A stretch of DNA of 61,671 bases from Heyndrickxia sporothermodurans (GCF_016785185.1 NZ_JAEKDY010000007.1); one strand, 5' to 3'. Positions 1-8,968 are shown, counted from the stretch's first letter. The notes: generated by a model not told the origin, from the letters alone. A program made the numbers and translations.

Positions 1-38
1 AAAACAATTAAGGAAAAATGCTCAAATAACTGAAACAA

Positions 39-74
39 GTCGTAAATTCGATTAAAAAAATCAAGATTTACGAC
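39..74. other. Hairpin at window start
   Basis: A perfect 9-bp inverted repeat (gtcgtaaat at 39-47, atttacgac at 66-74) with an inner gatt/aatc pairing. It could be the terminator of a gene lying before the window, but no strong T run follows, so the role is uncertain. Confidence 0.4.
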
Positions 75-79
75 TATTT

Positions 80-358
80 GTGATGCGTGCCAGAAGGTAC
101 GCTTATTTTTTTATAATTCGGGCTTACGGTGATCCCATATTTATTCCTGCAATTGTAGAAAATAAGACATTTAGTATAGCAGGTAGTCAGTTATTAGTTG
201 CGGAGAATCAAATTATTGTAATTGCACAGGATAATAAAGTTAATAGGGGAAAGTTTACTGTAAATAATACATTTAGTTTGATGGATAATAATTGGAAGGT
301 TAGAAACCAAGATAGGACTAAAAAGGGATTATTGATTTTGACTTGTGAGAGAGTTTAA
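80..358 (+). pseudogene. Decayed small hypothetical protein, C-terminal part
   Basis: The downstream part (about 75 residues, from FIPAIVENKTF to the C-terminal TCERV) has protein-like composition and codon use. The first 20 residues look like out-of-frame translation. In a neighbouring frame, GTG at 87 opens VPEGTLIFL and then hits a stop. Loss of one T in the 7-T run at 106-112 would join the two frames, so I read this as a frameshifted remnant. No good ribosome binding site is visible. The product is not recognised. An intact short gene starting at GTG 80 or ATG 83 is the alternative. Confidence 0.3.
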
Positions 359-559
359 CCAACATTTTGAATTTTTCTAGTGAAAATAGTAGACAAACTC
401 TATTAATTTTGGTACATTTTTCTTAACTGAAAAGAACGGTCAAATATTAATTGGAAAAGTTTATATATCAATATTTTGATTTAAAAATCGACTAACCATC
501 GCAAAAGAAGATCAATCAAATGATGAATGCGATGAATAAACAGCAAATGAAATAAGAGG

Positions 560-631
560 ATAAAGCTATAAATGATGTTAGTAAAGGGACAGCCTTTAGA
601 AAATCCATCATATTATAGCTTTATTTTTTTT
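560..631 (+). terminator. Intrinsic terminator inside the bmrCD leader
   Basis: A perfect 12-bp stem (560-571 with 613-624), with an additional inner tgatg/catca pairing, is followed directly by a T run to 631. It lies about 140 bp before bmrC. It also sits inside the region needed to start the 39-codon leader ORF, so it looks like a conditional terminator (attenuator) rather than a plain gene end. Confidence 0.75.
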
Positions 632-691
632 GAAAAACCCTTCTTAGTTATCGGAAAATTCGGTAAAATTAGAAAGGATTTTCTGTTTTGA
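572..691 (+). CDS. bmrB: Leader peptide of the bmrCD operon (BmrB position)
   Basis: A 39-codon ORF starts with ATG ATG at 572 and ends with TGA at 689-691. A GAGGA ribosome binding site lies at 556-560. The 5' arm of the terminator stem (560-571) fills the gap between that site and the start codon, and the ORF reads through the 3' arm and the T run. A ribosome initiating here would therefore melt the terminator. In B. subtilis, bmrCD is controlled by ribosome-mediated attenuation through the leader gene bmrB, and this ORF is in the equivalent place; I infer equivalence from layout. An 11-codon ORF (MMNAMNKQQMK, 520-555) ends just before the ribosome binding site and could add coupling. Confidence 0.55.
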   Translation: MMLVKGQPLENPSYYSFIFFEKPFLVIGKFGKIRKDFLF

Positions 692-772
692 TTATAATCG
701 TCTAGTTGTTACTTGCTAGATTATTTTCGTATGTAGGGCTTTGTATTTTTTGATAGGCAACGGGGGTATATA

Positions 773-2524
773 ATGAGAGTTTTCATTGATTTAATGTGGT
801 TTTTTAAGCAGGAAAAGAAAGCATACATATCGGGAATACTGATTTTAGCAGTTGTGGCAGTGCTGCACCTTATTCCACCCAAAATCGTGGGGTATATCGT
901 TGATTTAATTAAAGAGAATGAATTAACTAAAGGCACGCTAATAAAATGGATTATCGTTTTGATTGTGACAGCATTAGCTATGTATGTTTTGAGATATTAT
1001 TGGCGGATTATGATTTTCGGTTCTTCTTTGAAATTAGCACGGATTTTACGAAATCGTTTATTTAGCTATTTTACGAATATGTCATCTTCATTTTATCAGC
1101 AAAAACGTGTTGGTGATTTAATGGCTCATGCAACAAATGATTTGCAGGCAATCCAAGGGACGGCGGGTTCAGGAGTGTTAACATTTGTTGATTCACTTTT
1201 GACGGGTGGTTTTGTAGTTATTGCTATGGCGGCAACGATTAGTTGGAAATTAACACTAATCGCATTAATACCAATGCCGTTTATGGCAATATTAACGAAT
1301 TATTATGGATCATTGCTCCATAAAAAGTTTCATAAAGCGCAAGAAGCCTTTTCATCGTTAAATGATAAAACACAGGAAAGTATAAATGGAATAAAAGTGA
1401 TTAAAACATTTGGTCAGGAAAAGGAGGATATAGAGTCTTTCCGAGCTCAATCCGCTGATGTAGTCAAAAAAAATGTAGCTGTTGCGAAAATTGATTCCCT
1501 TTTTGACCCGACCATATCTATCGTAATTGGTTTATCATTCTTTTTATCTATTGTATTTGGAGCAAAATATGTCATTTCAAATGAATTAACGATTGGACAG
1601 TTAATCTCTTTTACTACCTATCTTGGTTTACTCATTTGGCCGATGCTTGCGTTTGGCAGTCTCTTTAATATTTTGGAGCGGGGGAGAGCCTCCTATGAAC
1701 GAGTAAGTAACTTATTGTCAGAGCCTAAAGAAATTCTTGATCGTCCAAATGCAATAAATACTATCCCAACAGGTTCAATCGAATATAAAGTAAAGTCATT
1801 TCACTATCCGAATGAAACGAAGCCGGTGTTAGAAGACATCCACTTTCAGTTGAAACAAGGGGAAACACTTGGGATAGTAGGAAAAACGGGCGCTGGAAAA
1901 ACAACCTTGATCAAACTTTTACTAAGAGAATTTGAAGGGATTAATGGAACAATTTTGTTCGGAAATAATAGGATTGATGAATACCGGATTGACAGATTAA
2001 GAGAATCGATTGGTTATGTTCCGCAAGATCATTTCTTGTTTTCTTCAACTGTAAAAGAGAATATTGCATTTAGTGATCCACTAATTGACCAAACTTTTAT
2101 TGAAAAGGCGGCGAAAATCGCCCATATCCATGATGACATACTTCAGTTTACAGATGGGTATGAAACAATAGTAGGAGAAAAAGGTGTTTCTTTATCTGGG
2201 GGACAAAAACAAAGAATTTCCATTGCCAGAGCGTTGTTAAAAGATCCGGAAGTGCTCATTCTCGATGATTCTTTGTCGGCAGTTGATGCCAAAACGGAAG
2301 AGGCGATTTTAAAATCGTTAAAGGAAGAACGTTCGGGAAAAACCACGATTATTACAGCCCATAGACTAAGTGCGATTAAACATGCGAATAAAATTATAGT
2401 ACTTGAAAATGGGAAAATAATTGAAAGTGGAAAACATGATGTATTAATGGAAAATGATGGTTGGTATAAAGCGATGTTTGTCAGTCAGCAGCTTGAAGAG
2501 CTTGTAGAACTTGGGGGAAAGTAA
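773..2524 (+). CDS. bmrC: ABC multidrug exporter subunit, BmrC/YheI type
   Basis: A 583-residue half-transporter: a six-helix ABC exporter membrane domain (about 1-310) followed by a nucleotide-binding domain. Walker A GKTGAGKT lies near residue 370 and the signature is LSGGQKQR. Walker B is ILILDDSLSAVDAKT, with Asp where the catalytic Glu is expected. That is the mark of the degenerate-site partner in heterodimeric exporters such as BmrC/BmrD of B. subtilis, which pump drugs out across the cytoplasmic membrane. The start ATG 773 follows a GGGGG run. The partner gene begins 3 nt after the stop. Expression is probably set by the upstream leader and terminator, as for the antibiotic-induced bmrCD operon. 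Confidence 0.88.
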   Translation: MRVFIDLMWFFKQEKKAYISGILILAVVAVLHLIPPKIVGYIVDLIKENELTKGTLIKWIIVLIVTALAMYVLRYYWRIMIFGSSLKLARILRNRLFSYFTNMSSSFYQQKRVGDLMAHATNDLQAIQGTAGSGVLTFVDSLLTGGFVVIAMAATISWKLTLIALIPMPFMAILTNYYGSLLHKKFHKAQEAFSSLNDKTQESINGIKVIKTFGQEKEDIESFRAQSADVVKKNVAVAKIDSLFDPTISIVIGLSFFLSIVFGAKYVISNELTIGQLISFTTYLGLLIWPMLAFGSLFNILERGRASYERVSNLLSEPKEILDRPNAINTIPTGSIEYKVKSFHYPNETKPVLEDIHFQLKQGETLGIVGKTGAGKTTLIKLLLREFEGINGTILFGNNRIDEYRIDRLRESIGYVPQDHFLFSSTVKENIAFSDPLIDQTFIEKAAKIAHIHDDILQFTDGYETIVGEKGVSLSGGQKQRISIARALLKDPEVLILDDSLSAVDAKTEEAILKSLKEERSGKTTIITAHRLSAIKHANKIIVLENGKIIESGKHDVLMENDGWYKAMFVSQQLEELVELGGK

Positions 2525-2527
2525 ATA

Positions 2528-4321
2528 ATGGATAAAAATATGACGATGACGGCTAAAGAACAAAGGATGATACTAATTCGCTTGATGGCATATACGAAAC
2601 CTCATTTGAAAATGATGTTCTTCGCCTTCTTTCTATTGTTACTAGCAACAATTGGTGATATTTATGGTCCGATTATCGTAAAGGTGTTTATTGATGATTA
2701 TTTAACACCTAGACATTTTCCATATCAAGCACTTGTAAATTTAGCGGTTGTATATATTTTAATTCAAGTATTTAAAGCGATTATACAGTATTATCAGCTA
2801 TTTAAGTTTCAGGAAATTGCCGTAAAAATCATTCAGCAATTGCGGATTGACGTGTTTACAAAGGTCCAAAATTTAGGAATGAGATACTTTGATCGAACAC
2901 CCGCAGGAAGTATTGTATCGAGGGTAACAAACGATACGGAAGCGATTAATGATATGTTTGTAAATGTCATGGTTACTTTTATTCAAGGAGTCTTTTTAAT
3001 TATAGGGATCTTTATCGCGATGTTTGCGTTAAATGTAAAACTTGCCGTTTTTTGCTTATGTATACTGCCTATATTAATTTTTATCATGGGACTATACCGC
3101 AAATATAGTTCTGTCTTTTATCAAGATTTAAGAGAGCGTCTTAGTCAATTAAATGCAAAGCTAAATGAATCTTTGCAAGGAATGTCAATTATCCAATTGT
3201 TTCGGCAGGAAGCACGGTTTCGAAAAGAATTCGCTAGTATCAATGAAAAGCATTTTAAAGCCGGGATGAAAAATATTAAGATTGATGGACTCCTACTACG
3301 TCCGGTAATTGATCTCATCTATGTATTTGCATTAATCATTGTTTTAAGCTATTTCGGTATTTCTTCCTTTCAACATCCAATAGAAATTGGTGTTTTGTAT
3401 GCATTTGTCAATTATTTAGATCGATTTTTTGAACCGGTAAATCAAATGATGTTTCGCTTATCGATGTTTCAACAAGCTATCGTTGCCGCAACAAGGATAT
3501 TCAAAATAATTGATGAAAAGGAAACCGCACCTAGTCAAGAGAGTGGGAATGATTTAAAAATTGAAATGGGTGAGGTTGAATTTAGAAATGTAAGCTTTTC
3601 ATATGATGGCAAAAGAGAGGTTTTAAAGAATATCTCCTTTAAAGTGCTGCCGGGTCAAACGATTGCTTTAGTAGGTCATACAGGTAGTGGAAAAAGTTCA
3701 ACGATTAATTTAATGATGAGATTCTATGAATTCACGAGAGGAGATATTTTAATAGATGGTATATCGATTAAAAAATATCCTCTTGAAGAATTGCGCGCAA
3801 AATTAGGTTTAGTGTTACAGGATCCTTTTTTGTTTTACGGAACAATACAAGATAACATTCGGCTTCATAATCCAAGTTTAACCGATCAAAAAATTCAAGA
3901 AGCTGCAAAATTTGTGCAAGCACATACATTTATATCCGAGCTTGAAGGTGGTTACCACCATAAAGTTGTTGAGAGAGGATCAACCTTGTCGAGCGGGCAG
4001 CGTCAATTGATCGCGTTTGCTCGAACAATTGCAACAGATCCGAAAATATTAATATTAGACGAAGCGACTGCAAATATTGATACGGAAACAGAAGAAGCTA
4101 TTCAAGATGCATTAAATCATATGAGAAAAGGTCGCACAACAATTGCTATCGCACATCGCTTATCTACTATTCAAGATGCAGATTTAATATTAGTTTTGCA
4201 TCAAGGGGAAATAGTTGAACGCGGAAATCATCAGGAGCTTATTGCCTTAAATGGTTTATACCATAAAATGTATTTATTGCAAAATGGTATAAAAGAATCG
4301 ATCCATCCAATTACTTCTTGA
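2528..4321 (+). CDS. bmrD: ABC multidrug exporter subunit, BmrD/YheH type
   Basis: A 597-residue half-transporter with six membrane helices (about 1-325) and an ATPase domain. Walker A GHTGSGKS is near residue 382, the signature is variant LSSGQRQL, and Walker B is the canonical ILILDEATANIDTET with the catalytic Glu. Paired with BmrC, the expected outcome is one active ATP site (this Walker B with the partner's LSGGQ) and one degenerate site. B. subtilis YheH is longer, carrying an extracellular insert after the first helices; that insert is absent here. A terminator follows at 4333-4366. Confidence 0.87.
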   Translation: MDKNMTMTAKEQRMILIRLMAYTKPHLKMMFFAFFLLLLATIGDIYGPIIVKVFIDDYLTPRHFPYQALVNLAVVYILIQVFKAIIQYYQLFKFQEIAVKIIQQLRIDVFTKVQNLGMRYFDRTPAGSIVSRVTNDTEAINDMFVNVMVTFIQGVFLIIGIFIAMFALNVKLAVFCLCILPILIFIMGLYRKYSSVFYQDLRERLSQLNAKLNESLQGMSIIQLFRQEARFRKEFASINEKHFKAGMKNIKIDGLLLRPVIDLIYVFALIIVLSYFGISSFQHPIEIGVLYAFVNYLDRFFEPVNQMMFRLSMFQQAIVAATRIFKIIDEKETAPSQESGNDLKIEMGEVEFRNVSFSYDGKREVLKNISFKVLPGQTIALVGHTGSGKSSTINLMMRFYEFTRGDILIDGISIKKYPLEELRAKLGLVLQDPFLFYGTIQDNIRLHNPSLTDQKIQEAAKFVQAHTFISELEGGYHHKVVERGSTLSSGQRQLIAFARTIATDPKILILDEATANIDTETEEAIQDALNHMRKGRTTIAIAHRLSTIQDADLILVLHQGEIVERGNHQELIALNGLYHKMYLLQNGIKESIHPITS

Positions 4322-4332
4322 AATAACTAAAT

Positions 4333-4366
4333 AGTAAAAAAAACGAGTGGTACTCGTTTTTTTACT
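4333..4366. terminator. Terminator after bmrD
   Basis: Short stem acgagt/actcgt with loop ggt, flanked by an A run (4336-4343) and a T run (4357-4363), which makes it usable from both strands. Confidence 0.85.
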
Positions 4367-4402
4367 TTATCTTTTTCACATTCTATAATATATTTATATG
4401 GA

Positions 4403-4579
4403 TCATGGAGAAATTGCAGATTTATTTTGCATACTTAGATGAAGATATTGATTTAACAAACGATCTAATTCTTGACTATATTGAATGGCTAATGAAGATG
4501 AAAGCCCTTCCTTCCTAACTACTTCTATTAAATCAGCCCGTTTTTTTTCAATTTGTTTTGAAAGATGATCATTTTTCAC
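4403..4579 (-). CDS. Spo0E-family aspartyl-phosphate phosphatase
   Basis: A 58-residue protein, GTG start at 4577-4579 with AAAGGA 8 nt upstream and TGA at 4403-4405. It carries the Spo0E-family signature of Ser, Leu and Asp on one helix (SQELDRLLNQ, residues 35-44) in a predicted two-helix hairpin. Family members dephosphorylate Spo0A-P or other phosphorelay proteins and delay sporulation. The gene stands alone between bmrCD and ccdA, on the opposite strand to both. The specific target cannot be told from sequence. Confidence 0.75.
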   Translation of the reverse strand: MKNDHLSKQIEKKRADLIEVVRKEGLSSSLAIQYSQELDRLLNQYLHLSMQNKSAISP

Positions 4580-4812
4580 GGTTGATTTCCTTTCGTACTT
4601 TATTTAATCTAAGTATACCCAATCTTTTACACTTTTTCAAAAGTTTTTCTCTTTATTTCCATAAAAAATTAAATAATTTCGTTTATCTTTGATAGTTTAT
4701 GACAGAAAATATACATAAATATTATTGTACACAAAAACTTCACACAATATCCAGTCATATATAATAGGGAACTTTGGTAAAATGAAGAAAAACGTATCAG
4801 GAGTTGTTTAGC

Positions 4813-5526
4813 ATGACTGAAGTAGATTTAAATATATTTCTAGCGCTAGGTGCGGGATTTTTAAGTTTTATATCTCCATGTTGTTTACCGCTTTATCCAG
4901 CGTTTGTATCCTATATAACTGGCATGTCAGTGAATGAATTAAAAAATGAAAATGCTATGTTACAGAGGCGAAGTCTTTTACATACTTTATGTTTTATTCT
5001 TGGATTTTCAATAGTTTTTATTGGACTTGGTTTTGGTACTTCGTTAATTGGTAGTTTGTTTAAGGATTATCAAGATTTACTTAGACAAATTGGTGCAATT
5101 ATCATTGTAATTTTTGGATTTATAATTGTTGGATTTTTAAAACCGGATTTTTTGATGAAAGAACATCGTTTTCAATTTAAAAATAGACCGGCTGGTTATT
5201 TTGGATCAATTTTAATTGGACTTGCTTTTGCTGCAGGATGGACACCTTGTACAGGCCCAATATTAGGGGCTGTAATTAATCTTGGTTTAAATAATCCCAA
5301 TTCTGCACTGCCTTATATGATCGCCTATATCATCGGTTTTGCAGTACCATTTTTTATTCTTTCTTTCTTTATTGGAAAGCTTAAATGGATTCGTAGAAAT
5401 AGTAATAGAATTGTTAAAATAGGTGGTTATATTATGATTGTAATGGGAATCTTCTTATTTTTTGATTGGATGACAATGCTTACCGGCTATATGTCCGCTT
5501 TATTTGGAGGATTTAAGGGATTCTAA
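4813..5526 (+). CDS. ccdA: Cytochrome c biogenesis thiol-disulfide transporter CcdA
   Basis: A 237-residue membrane protein of the CcdA/DsbD-beta family with about six helices. The paired redox cysteines are visible in ISPCCLPLYP (C23, C24) and GWTPCTGPILG (C146). It carries reducing equivalents across the membrane to extracytoplasmic thioredoxin-like proteins needed for cytochrome c maturation and, in Bacillus, for spore-related thiol chemistry. ATG 4813 is preferred to TTG 4804 because AGGAG (4799-4803) lies 9 nt before the ATG and touches the TTG. yneI and ccdC follow in the standard Bacillus order. Confidence 0.92.
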   Translation: MTEVDLNIFLALGAGFLSFISPCCLPLYPAFVSYITGMSVNELKNENAMLQRRSLLHTLCFILGFSIVFIGLGFGTSLIGSLFKDYQDLLRQIGAIIIVIFGFIIVGFLKPDFLMKEHRFQFKNRPAGYFGSILIGLAFAAGWTPCTGPILGAVINLGLNNPNSALPYMIAYIIGFAVPFFILSFFIGKLKWIRRNSNRIVKIGGYIMIVMGIFLFFDWMTMLTGYMSALFGGFKGF

Positions 5527-5656
5527 TATTCTTTTTGAACGGAAAATTGTATGTTTATGGTTTGCACCGTATTAAAAATATTTGCTATATTTATTATATA
5601 TGCAATTAATTATCGTTCTGTTAGTTAATTACATATAAGATGAGGGGGAAACATCT

Positions 5657-6016
5657 TTGGCTAAAGTATTAGTAGTTGATGATGCTAAATTTATGAGAGT
5701 AACCTTACAGAAAATGTTAGAATTAGCTGATCATGAGGTAATTGGTGAAGCTGAGAATGGCCGGGAAGCGGTTGAAATGTATCGCTTACTACAGCCTGAA
5801 ATAGTCACAATGGATATTACTATGCCCGAGATGACTGGTATTGAAGCTGTAAGGCAAATCATACAAGAGTTTCCGGAGGCAAAAATCATTATTTGTTCCT
5901 CAATGGGACAGCAAAAAATGGTTATGAATGCAATTGATGCGGGAGCAAAGGATTATATCGTTAAGCCATTCAATGAAATTCGTGTGAACGAAGCAATCGA
6001 TCGTGTTCTAAAATAA
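5657..6016 (+). CDS. yneI: Single-domain response regulator, YneI/CcdB
   Basis: A 119-residue CheY-like receiver with no output domain. The acidic pair D9/D10, phosphoacceptor D53 (TMDITMPEM) and K103 (YIVKPF) are all present. TTG start at 5657 behind GAGGGGG. It lies between ccdA and ccdC, as in B. subtilis where this gene is also called ccdB; its role in cytochrome c maturation is not established there. An AT-rich gap of 130 bp before it may hold its own promoter. Confidence 0.85.
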   Translation: MAKVLVVDDAKFMRVTLQKMLELADHEVIGEAENGREAVEMYRLLQPEIVTMDITMPEMTGIEAVRQIIQEFPEAKIIICSSMGQQKMVMNAIDAGAKDYIVKPFNEIRVNEAIDRVLK

Positions 6017-6053
6017 AGTTATTTAAATATTCCTGTTGATTAAGTAGGTAAAC

Positions 6054-6104
6054 GAAGGTGTCTTTTATATGAATTAATCATATTTAGTGAGATAACCTTC
6101 TTTT
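6054..6104 (+). terminator. Possible terminator after yneI
   Basis: gaaggt (6054-6059) pairs with accttc (6095-6100), enclosing a second hairpin atatga/tcatat (6067-6083), and is followed by TTTTA. Of moderate strength. Confidence 0.55.
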
Positions 6105-6194
6105 ATTTGATTTCGTTTTTGGGAGAAATCCGTTATAATAGATAAGGCATTTACAAGCTTATATAAACATCAAAGTAAAAGAGGTTGATCATAT

Positions 6195-6683
6195 ATGCTC
6201 GAAATAATTGTTTCATCTATTTTTGCCTTGTGCATGGGACTTTTTGTTATATTTGTCCGGATGAAAGCATCACATAAACCAGCATCAGCAAAGAAAATAA
6301 TTTTACCTCCTATCTTTATGAGTACGGGTATGCTAATGTTTGTTGAACCATTTTTTCGAGTTACGTTATCCGAAATTGTCGAAGCGGTTTTGGTAGGAAT
6401 GCTATTTTCAATCGTTTTAGTAAAAACGTCTAGATTTGAAATTCGAGAAAATGATATATATTTAAAAAGATCAAAAGCGTTCGGATTTATCCTAATCGGC
6501 CTTCTTTTAATAAGGCTAGTAGCAAAGCTTATATTGAGTGCCGAAATAAACGTTGGGCAACTTAGCGGAATGTTTTATTTATTAGCATTTGGAATGATTG
6601 TTCCTTGGCGACTAGCGATGTATATTCAATATCGTAGATTGCTCGGCACACTTAATAATGATGTGCAGATTAAAGGGATATGA
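6195..6683 (+). CDS. ccdC: CcdC-family membrane protein
   Basis: A 162-residue protein with about five predicted membrane helices, matching the CcdC/YneJ family in length and in its place downstream of ccdA and yneI. Its biochemical function is unknown; the name reflects the cytochrome c biogenesis locus. The ATG start at 6195 follows an AAAGAGGTTGAT ribosome binding region. A terminator follows at 6712-6742. Confidence 0.8.
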   Translation: MLEIIVSSIFALCMGLFVIFVRMKASHKPASAKKIILPPIFMSTGMLMFVEPFFRVTLSEIVEAVLVGMLFSIVLVKTSRFEIRENDIYLKRSKAFGFILIGLLLIRLVAKLILSAEINVGQLSGMFYLLAFGMIVPWRLAMYIQYRRLLGTLNNDVQIKGI

Positions 6684-6711
6684 AATTGAACGTCTAATTT
6701 AATATAAGTTT

Positions 6712-6742
6712 AAAAAGTGAAACGCATTCGTTTCGCTTTTTT
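6712..6742 (+). terminator. Terminator after ccdC
   Basis: A 13-bp stem from aaaaagtgaaacg to cgtttcgcttttt with one wobble pair, loop catt and a T run. Confidence 0.85.
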
Positions 6743-6811
6743 ATGTAAATTTATAATTTATTCTTTAGAATTCTCTAGTTCAGTAATAACAGATTTTCCT
6801 CCATTTCTTGT

Positions 6812-6839
6812 ATAAAAAAATAAACCGCTAAAAAAGCGG
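6812..6839 (-). terminator. Terminator of the yneK-like gene
   Basis: ccgct/agcgg stem (6825-6829, 6835-6839); on the minus strand it is followed by a T-rich tract, 13 nt past the yneK stop. Confidence 0.7.
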
Positions 6840-6851
6840 CGATTTTCTTTC

Positions 6852-7280
6852 CTATTGGAACAAATGTTCATAAGGTGTTTCATCTATTTCCATTTGACGT
6901 AGTTTTTTTCTTAAAAACTTATGATCTCGCTTTGGTGTTGCTAATATATATCCTCTAATTACATGCTCGCGATTTATTTGTTTTGCTTTCTCTTCGAGCG
7001 CAACTTCACCAATTTTTCCAGCGATTTTCTGTCTTGCCACATCTCTAAATAATTCGGGAACTGGACTCACTAATTCCTCTAATAACTCCTTTTGATCAGG
7101 AGTCCAAAGATTACGCGTTTGATTTACGTAATGTTCTTCCCAATCTAAAATCGATTTCCCATCTTCTTTCGGAAGCCTCTTTAAAAACTTTCGAAACATA
7201 AAGAAACCGCCGATTGCAAATAAACTAATTAATATGACTACCCAAAACAAAATAAACCATAAAAACCAGCCATTTAGCAT
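6852..7280 (-). CDS. yneK: YneK-like DUF2621 protein
   Basis: A 142-residue protein with one N-terminal membrane helix (about residues 3-28) and a charged cytoplasmic domain, matching the DUF2621/YneK family by length, character and position next to ccdA-yneI-ccdC. Function unknown. ATG 7280 is chosen over GTG 7289 because GAGG overlaps the GTG but lies about 8 nt before the ATG. Confidence 0.75.
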   Translation of the reverse strand: MLNGWFLWFILFWVVILISLFAIGGFFMFRKFLKRLPKEDGKSILDWEEHYVNQTRNLWTPDQKELLEELVSPVPELFRDVARQKIAGKIGEVALEEKAKQINREHVIRGYILATPKRDHKFLRKKLRQMEIDETPYEHLFQ

Positions 7281-7498
7281 GTGCTTCACCTCAATCTATT
7301 TAAAGCATATCATTTTCTATTATAGACAATTTGGAAATGTTATCACAAGTAAAATACAAGGAATGATTATAGGAAAATTAAATAAAATAGTTCAAGGAGA
7401 AAATTTTATTCGTTCAATAGATCTTTTTACCTATGAATTTATTGTGAGATTTTCATATTCTAACATAAATCCATTTTCGTGGGTCGGAGGGTGATTGA

Positions 7499-7678
7499 AT
7501 GGATCTATTAGATTTCCAAAAACGAATCGATCACTGTAAAAGTTATCAAATGCTTCAAGCCGAAGCACAAATCATTTTAGGAATCATGCAAAATGAGCCG
7601 TGTAACAGTAAAATGTTTGCTGAATATATAACTCTTCTCAATAAAATACATGTTAAATCCAAAGGATTTAATAAATGA
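7499..7678 (+). CDS. Small conserved-looking hypothetical protein
   Basis: A 59-residue ORF with GGAGG (7486-7490) at ideal spacing before ATG 7499 and a terminator just after the stop. It is predicted helical, with two Cys (C13, C36) and no membrane segment. It sits between divergent yneK and sbcD. The family is not recognised; the strong ribosome binding site and terminator are the evidence that it is a real gene. Confidence 0.6.
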   Translation: MDLLDFQKRIDHCKSYQMLQAEAQIILGIMQNEPCNSKMFAEYITLLNKIHVKSKGFNK

Positions 7679-7691
7679 TACAATAAGTAAT

Positions 7692-7724
7692 ACTCTGCTT
7701 TTTTATGCAGGGTTTTGCTTTTTT
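7692..7724 (+). terminator. Terminator after the 59-residue ORF
   Basis: actctgc (7692-7698) pairs with gcagggt (7707-7713, one wobble) and is followed by two T runs. Confidence 0.75.
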
Positions 7725-7822
7725 GATCCTATGACATAATTCCTTCATTCAATTTCCCTTCTATTAAAATGCTTCATTTTGATATAATAAGAAGAATATA
7801 AAAAGCACCTGAGGTGATTTGA

Positions 7823-8968
7823 ATGAAATTTATTCATACAGCTGACTGGCATTTAGGAAAGCTTGTACATGGAATATATATGACAGACGAACAGCGGATA
7901 GTACTTGAACAATTTGTTAAATTAGTCGAAGAAGAAAAGCCGGATGCAGTGATTATTGCAGGAGATTTATATGACCGTTCCGTGCCGCCCACAGATGCTG
8001 TAAATCTATTAGATGAGATATTATTTAAAATTAATGTAGAATTAAAAACTCCGATTTTGGCGATTTCCGGTAATCATGATAGTGCGGAAAGACTATCTTT
8101 CGGTTCAACATGGTATCGTCAAAGTCATTTTTATATGCAAGGTAAGTTGTTAAAGGAAATTAAGCCAATCTATTTAAATGGAGTTAATTTTTATCTCGTT
8201 CCATACGCAGAACCGGGTATTGTCCGTCAATTATTAGATGATTCATCTATCCATTCGCATGAAGATGCAATGAAATCAATAGTTGGACAAATAGAAAAGA
8301 CAATGAACCCAAATGAACCCAATGTTTTAATTGGACACGCATTTGTCGCCGGTGGTTCGACAAGTGATTCTGAACGAATTTTATCTGTTGGTGGCACAGG
8401 AAGTGTTCCTGCCGATTGTTTTACGCCATTTACATATACCGCCTTAGGACATTTGCACAGCCCGCATGCGATTAAACATGATACGATTAAATATTCCGGC
8501 TCCTTATTAAAGTATTCTTTTTCAGAAGCGAAACAAAGGAAATCTGTATCAATCGTCACAATTGATCCTAACGGTAAACTAGAAATAGAGGAGAGAATAC
8601 TAACACCCCGACAAGATATGAGAGAAATTTCGGGATATCTTGAAGAGCTATTAGATCCTTCTTTTTATCAAAATCAAAAGATAGATGATTACCTCAAAGT
8701 AGTACTTCATGATGAAGGAGCTATATTAGATCCAATTAACAAACTAAGACAAGTGTATCCGAATGTACTGCATTTAGAGAAAAAGATCGATCAAATCGAT
8801 GTAAAAGAAAAACTATCTATTAATACTGTAAAAAGACAATCGAAATCGGAACTTAGGTTATTTGAAGAGTTTTATAAAGAAATGACGACATCAGAATTTA
8901 GTCAAGAAAAAAGAGATTTGATGATAAGTATCATTGATCGGGTGAAAGGGGAGTCTCGTAATCTATGA
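7823..8968 (+). CDS. sbcD: DNA repair exonuclease SbcD
   Basis: A 381-residue Mre11-type metallophosphoesterase. The metal-binding motifs are in order: HTADWHLGK near the N-terminus, GDLYDRSVPP, GNHDS, and the GHLHSPH motif near residue 215. With SbcC it forms the nuclease that opens DNA hairpins and processes double-strand ends. Its stop overlaps the sbcC start (ATGA at 8965-8968), so translation is coupled. Confidence 0.96.
   Translation: MKFIHTADWHLGKLVHGIYMTDEQRIVLEQFVKLVEEEKPDAVIIAGDLYDRSVPPTDAVNLLDEILFKINVELKTPILAISGNHDSAERLSFGSTWYRQSHFYMQGKLLKEIKPIYLNGVNFYLVPYAEPGIVRQLLDDSSIHSHEDAMKSIVGQIEKTMNPNEPNVLIGHAFVAGGSTSDSERILSVGGTGSVPADCFTPFTYTALGHLHSPHAIKHDTIKYSGSLLKYSFSEAKQRKSVSIVTIDPNGKLEIEERILTPRQDMREISGYLEELLDPSFYQNQKIDDYLKVVLHDEGAILDPINKLRQVYPNVLHLEKKIDQIDVKEKLSINTVKRQSKSELRLFEEFYKEMTTSEFSQEKRDLMISIIDRVKGESRNL

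Noticed and set aside
7234..7494. 86-codon plus-strand frame over the yneK start region
   Set aside because: It overlaps the yneK start on the other strand, has no ribosome binding site, and ends at the Shine-Dalgarno region of the better-supported 59-residue gene.
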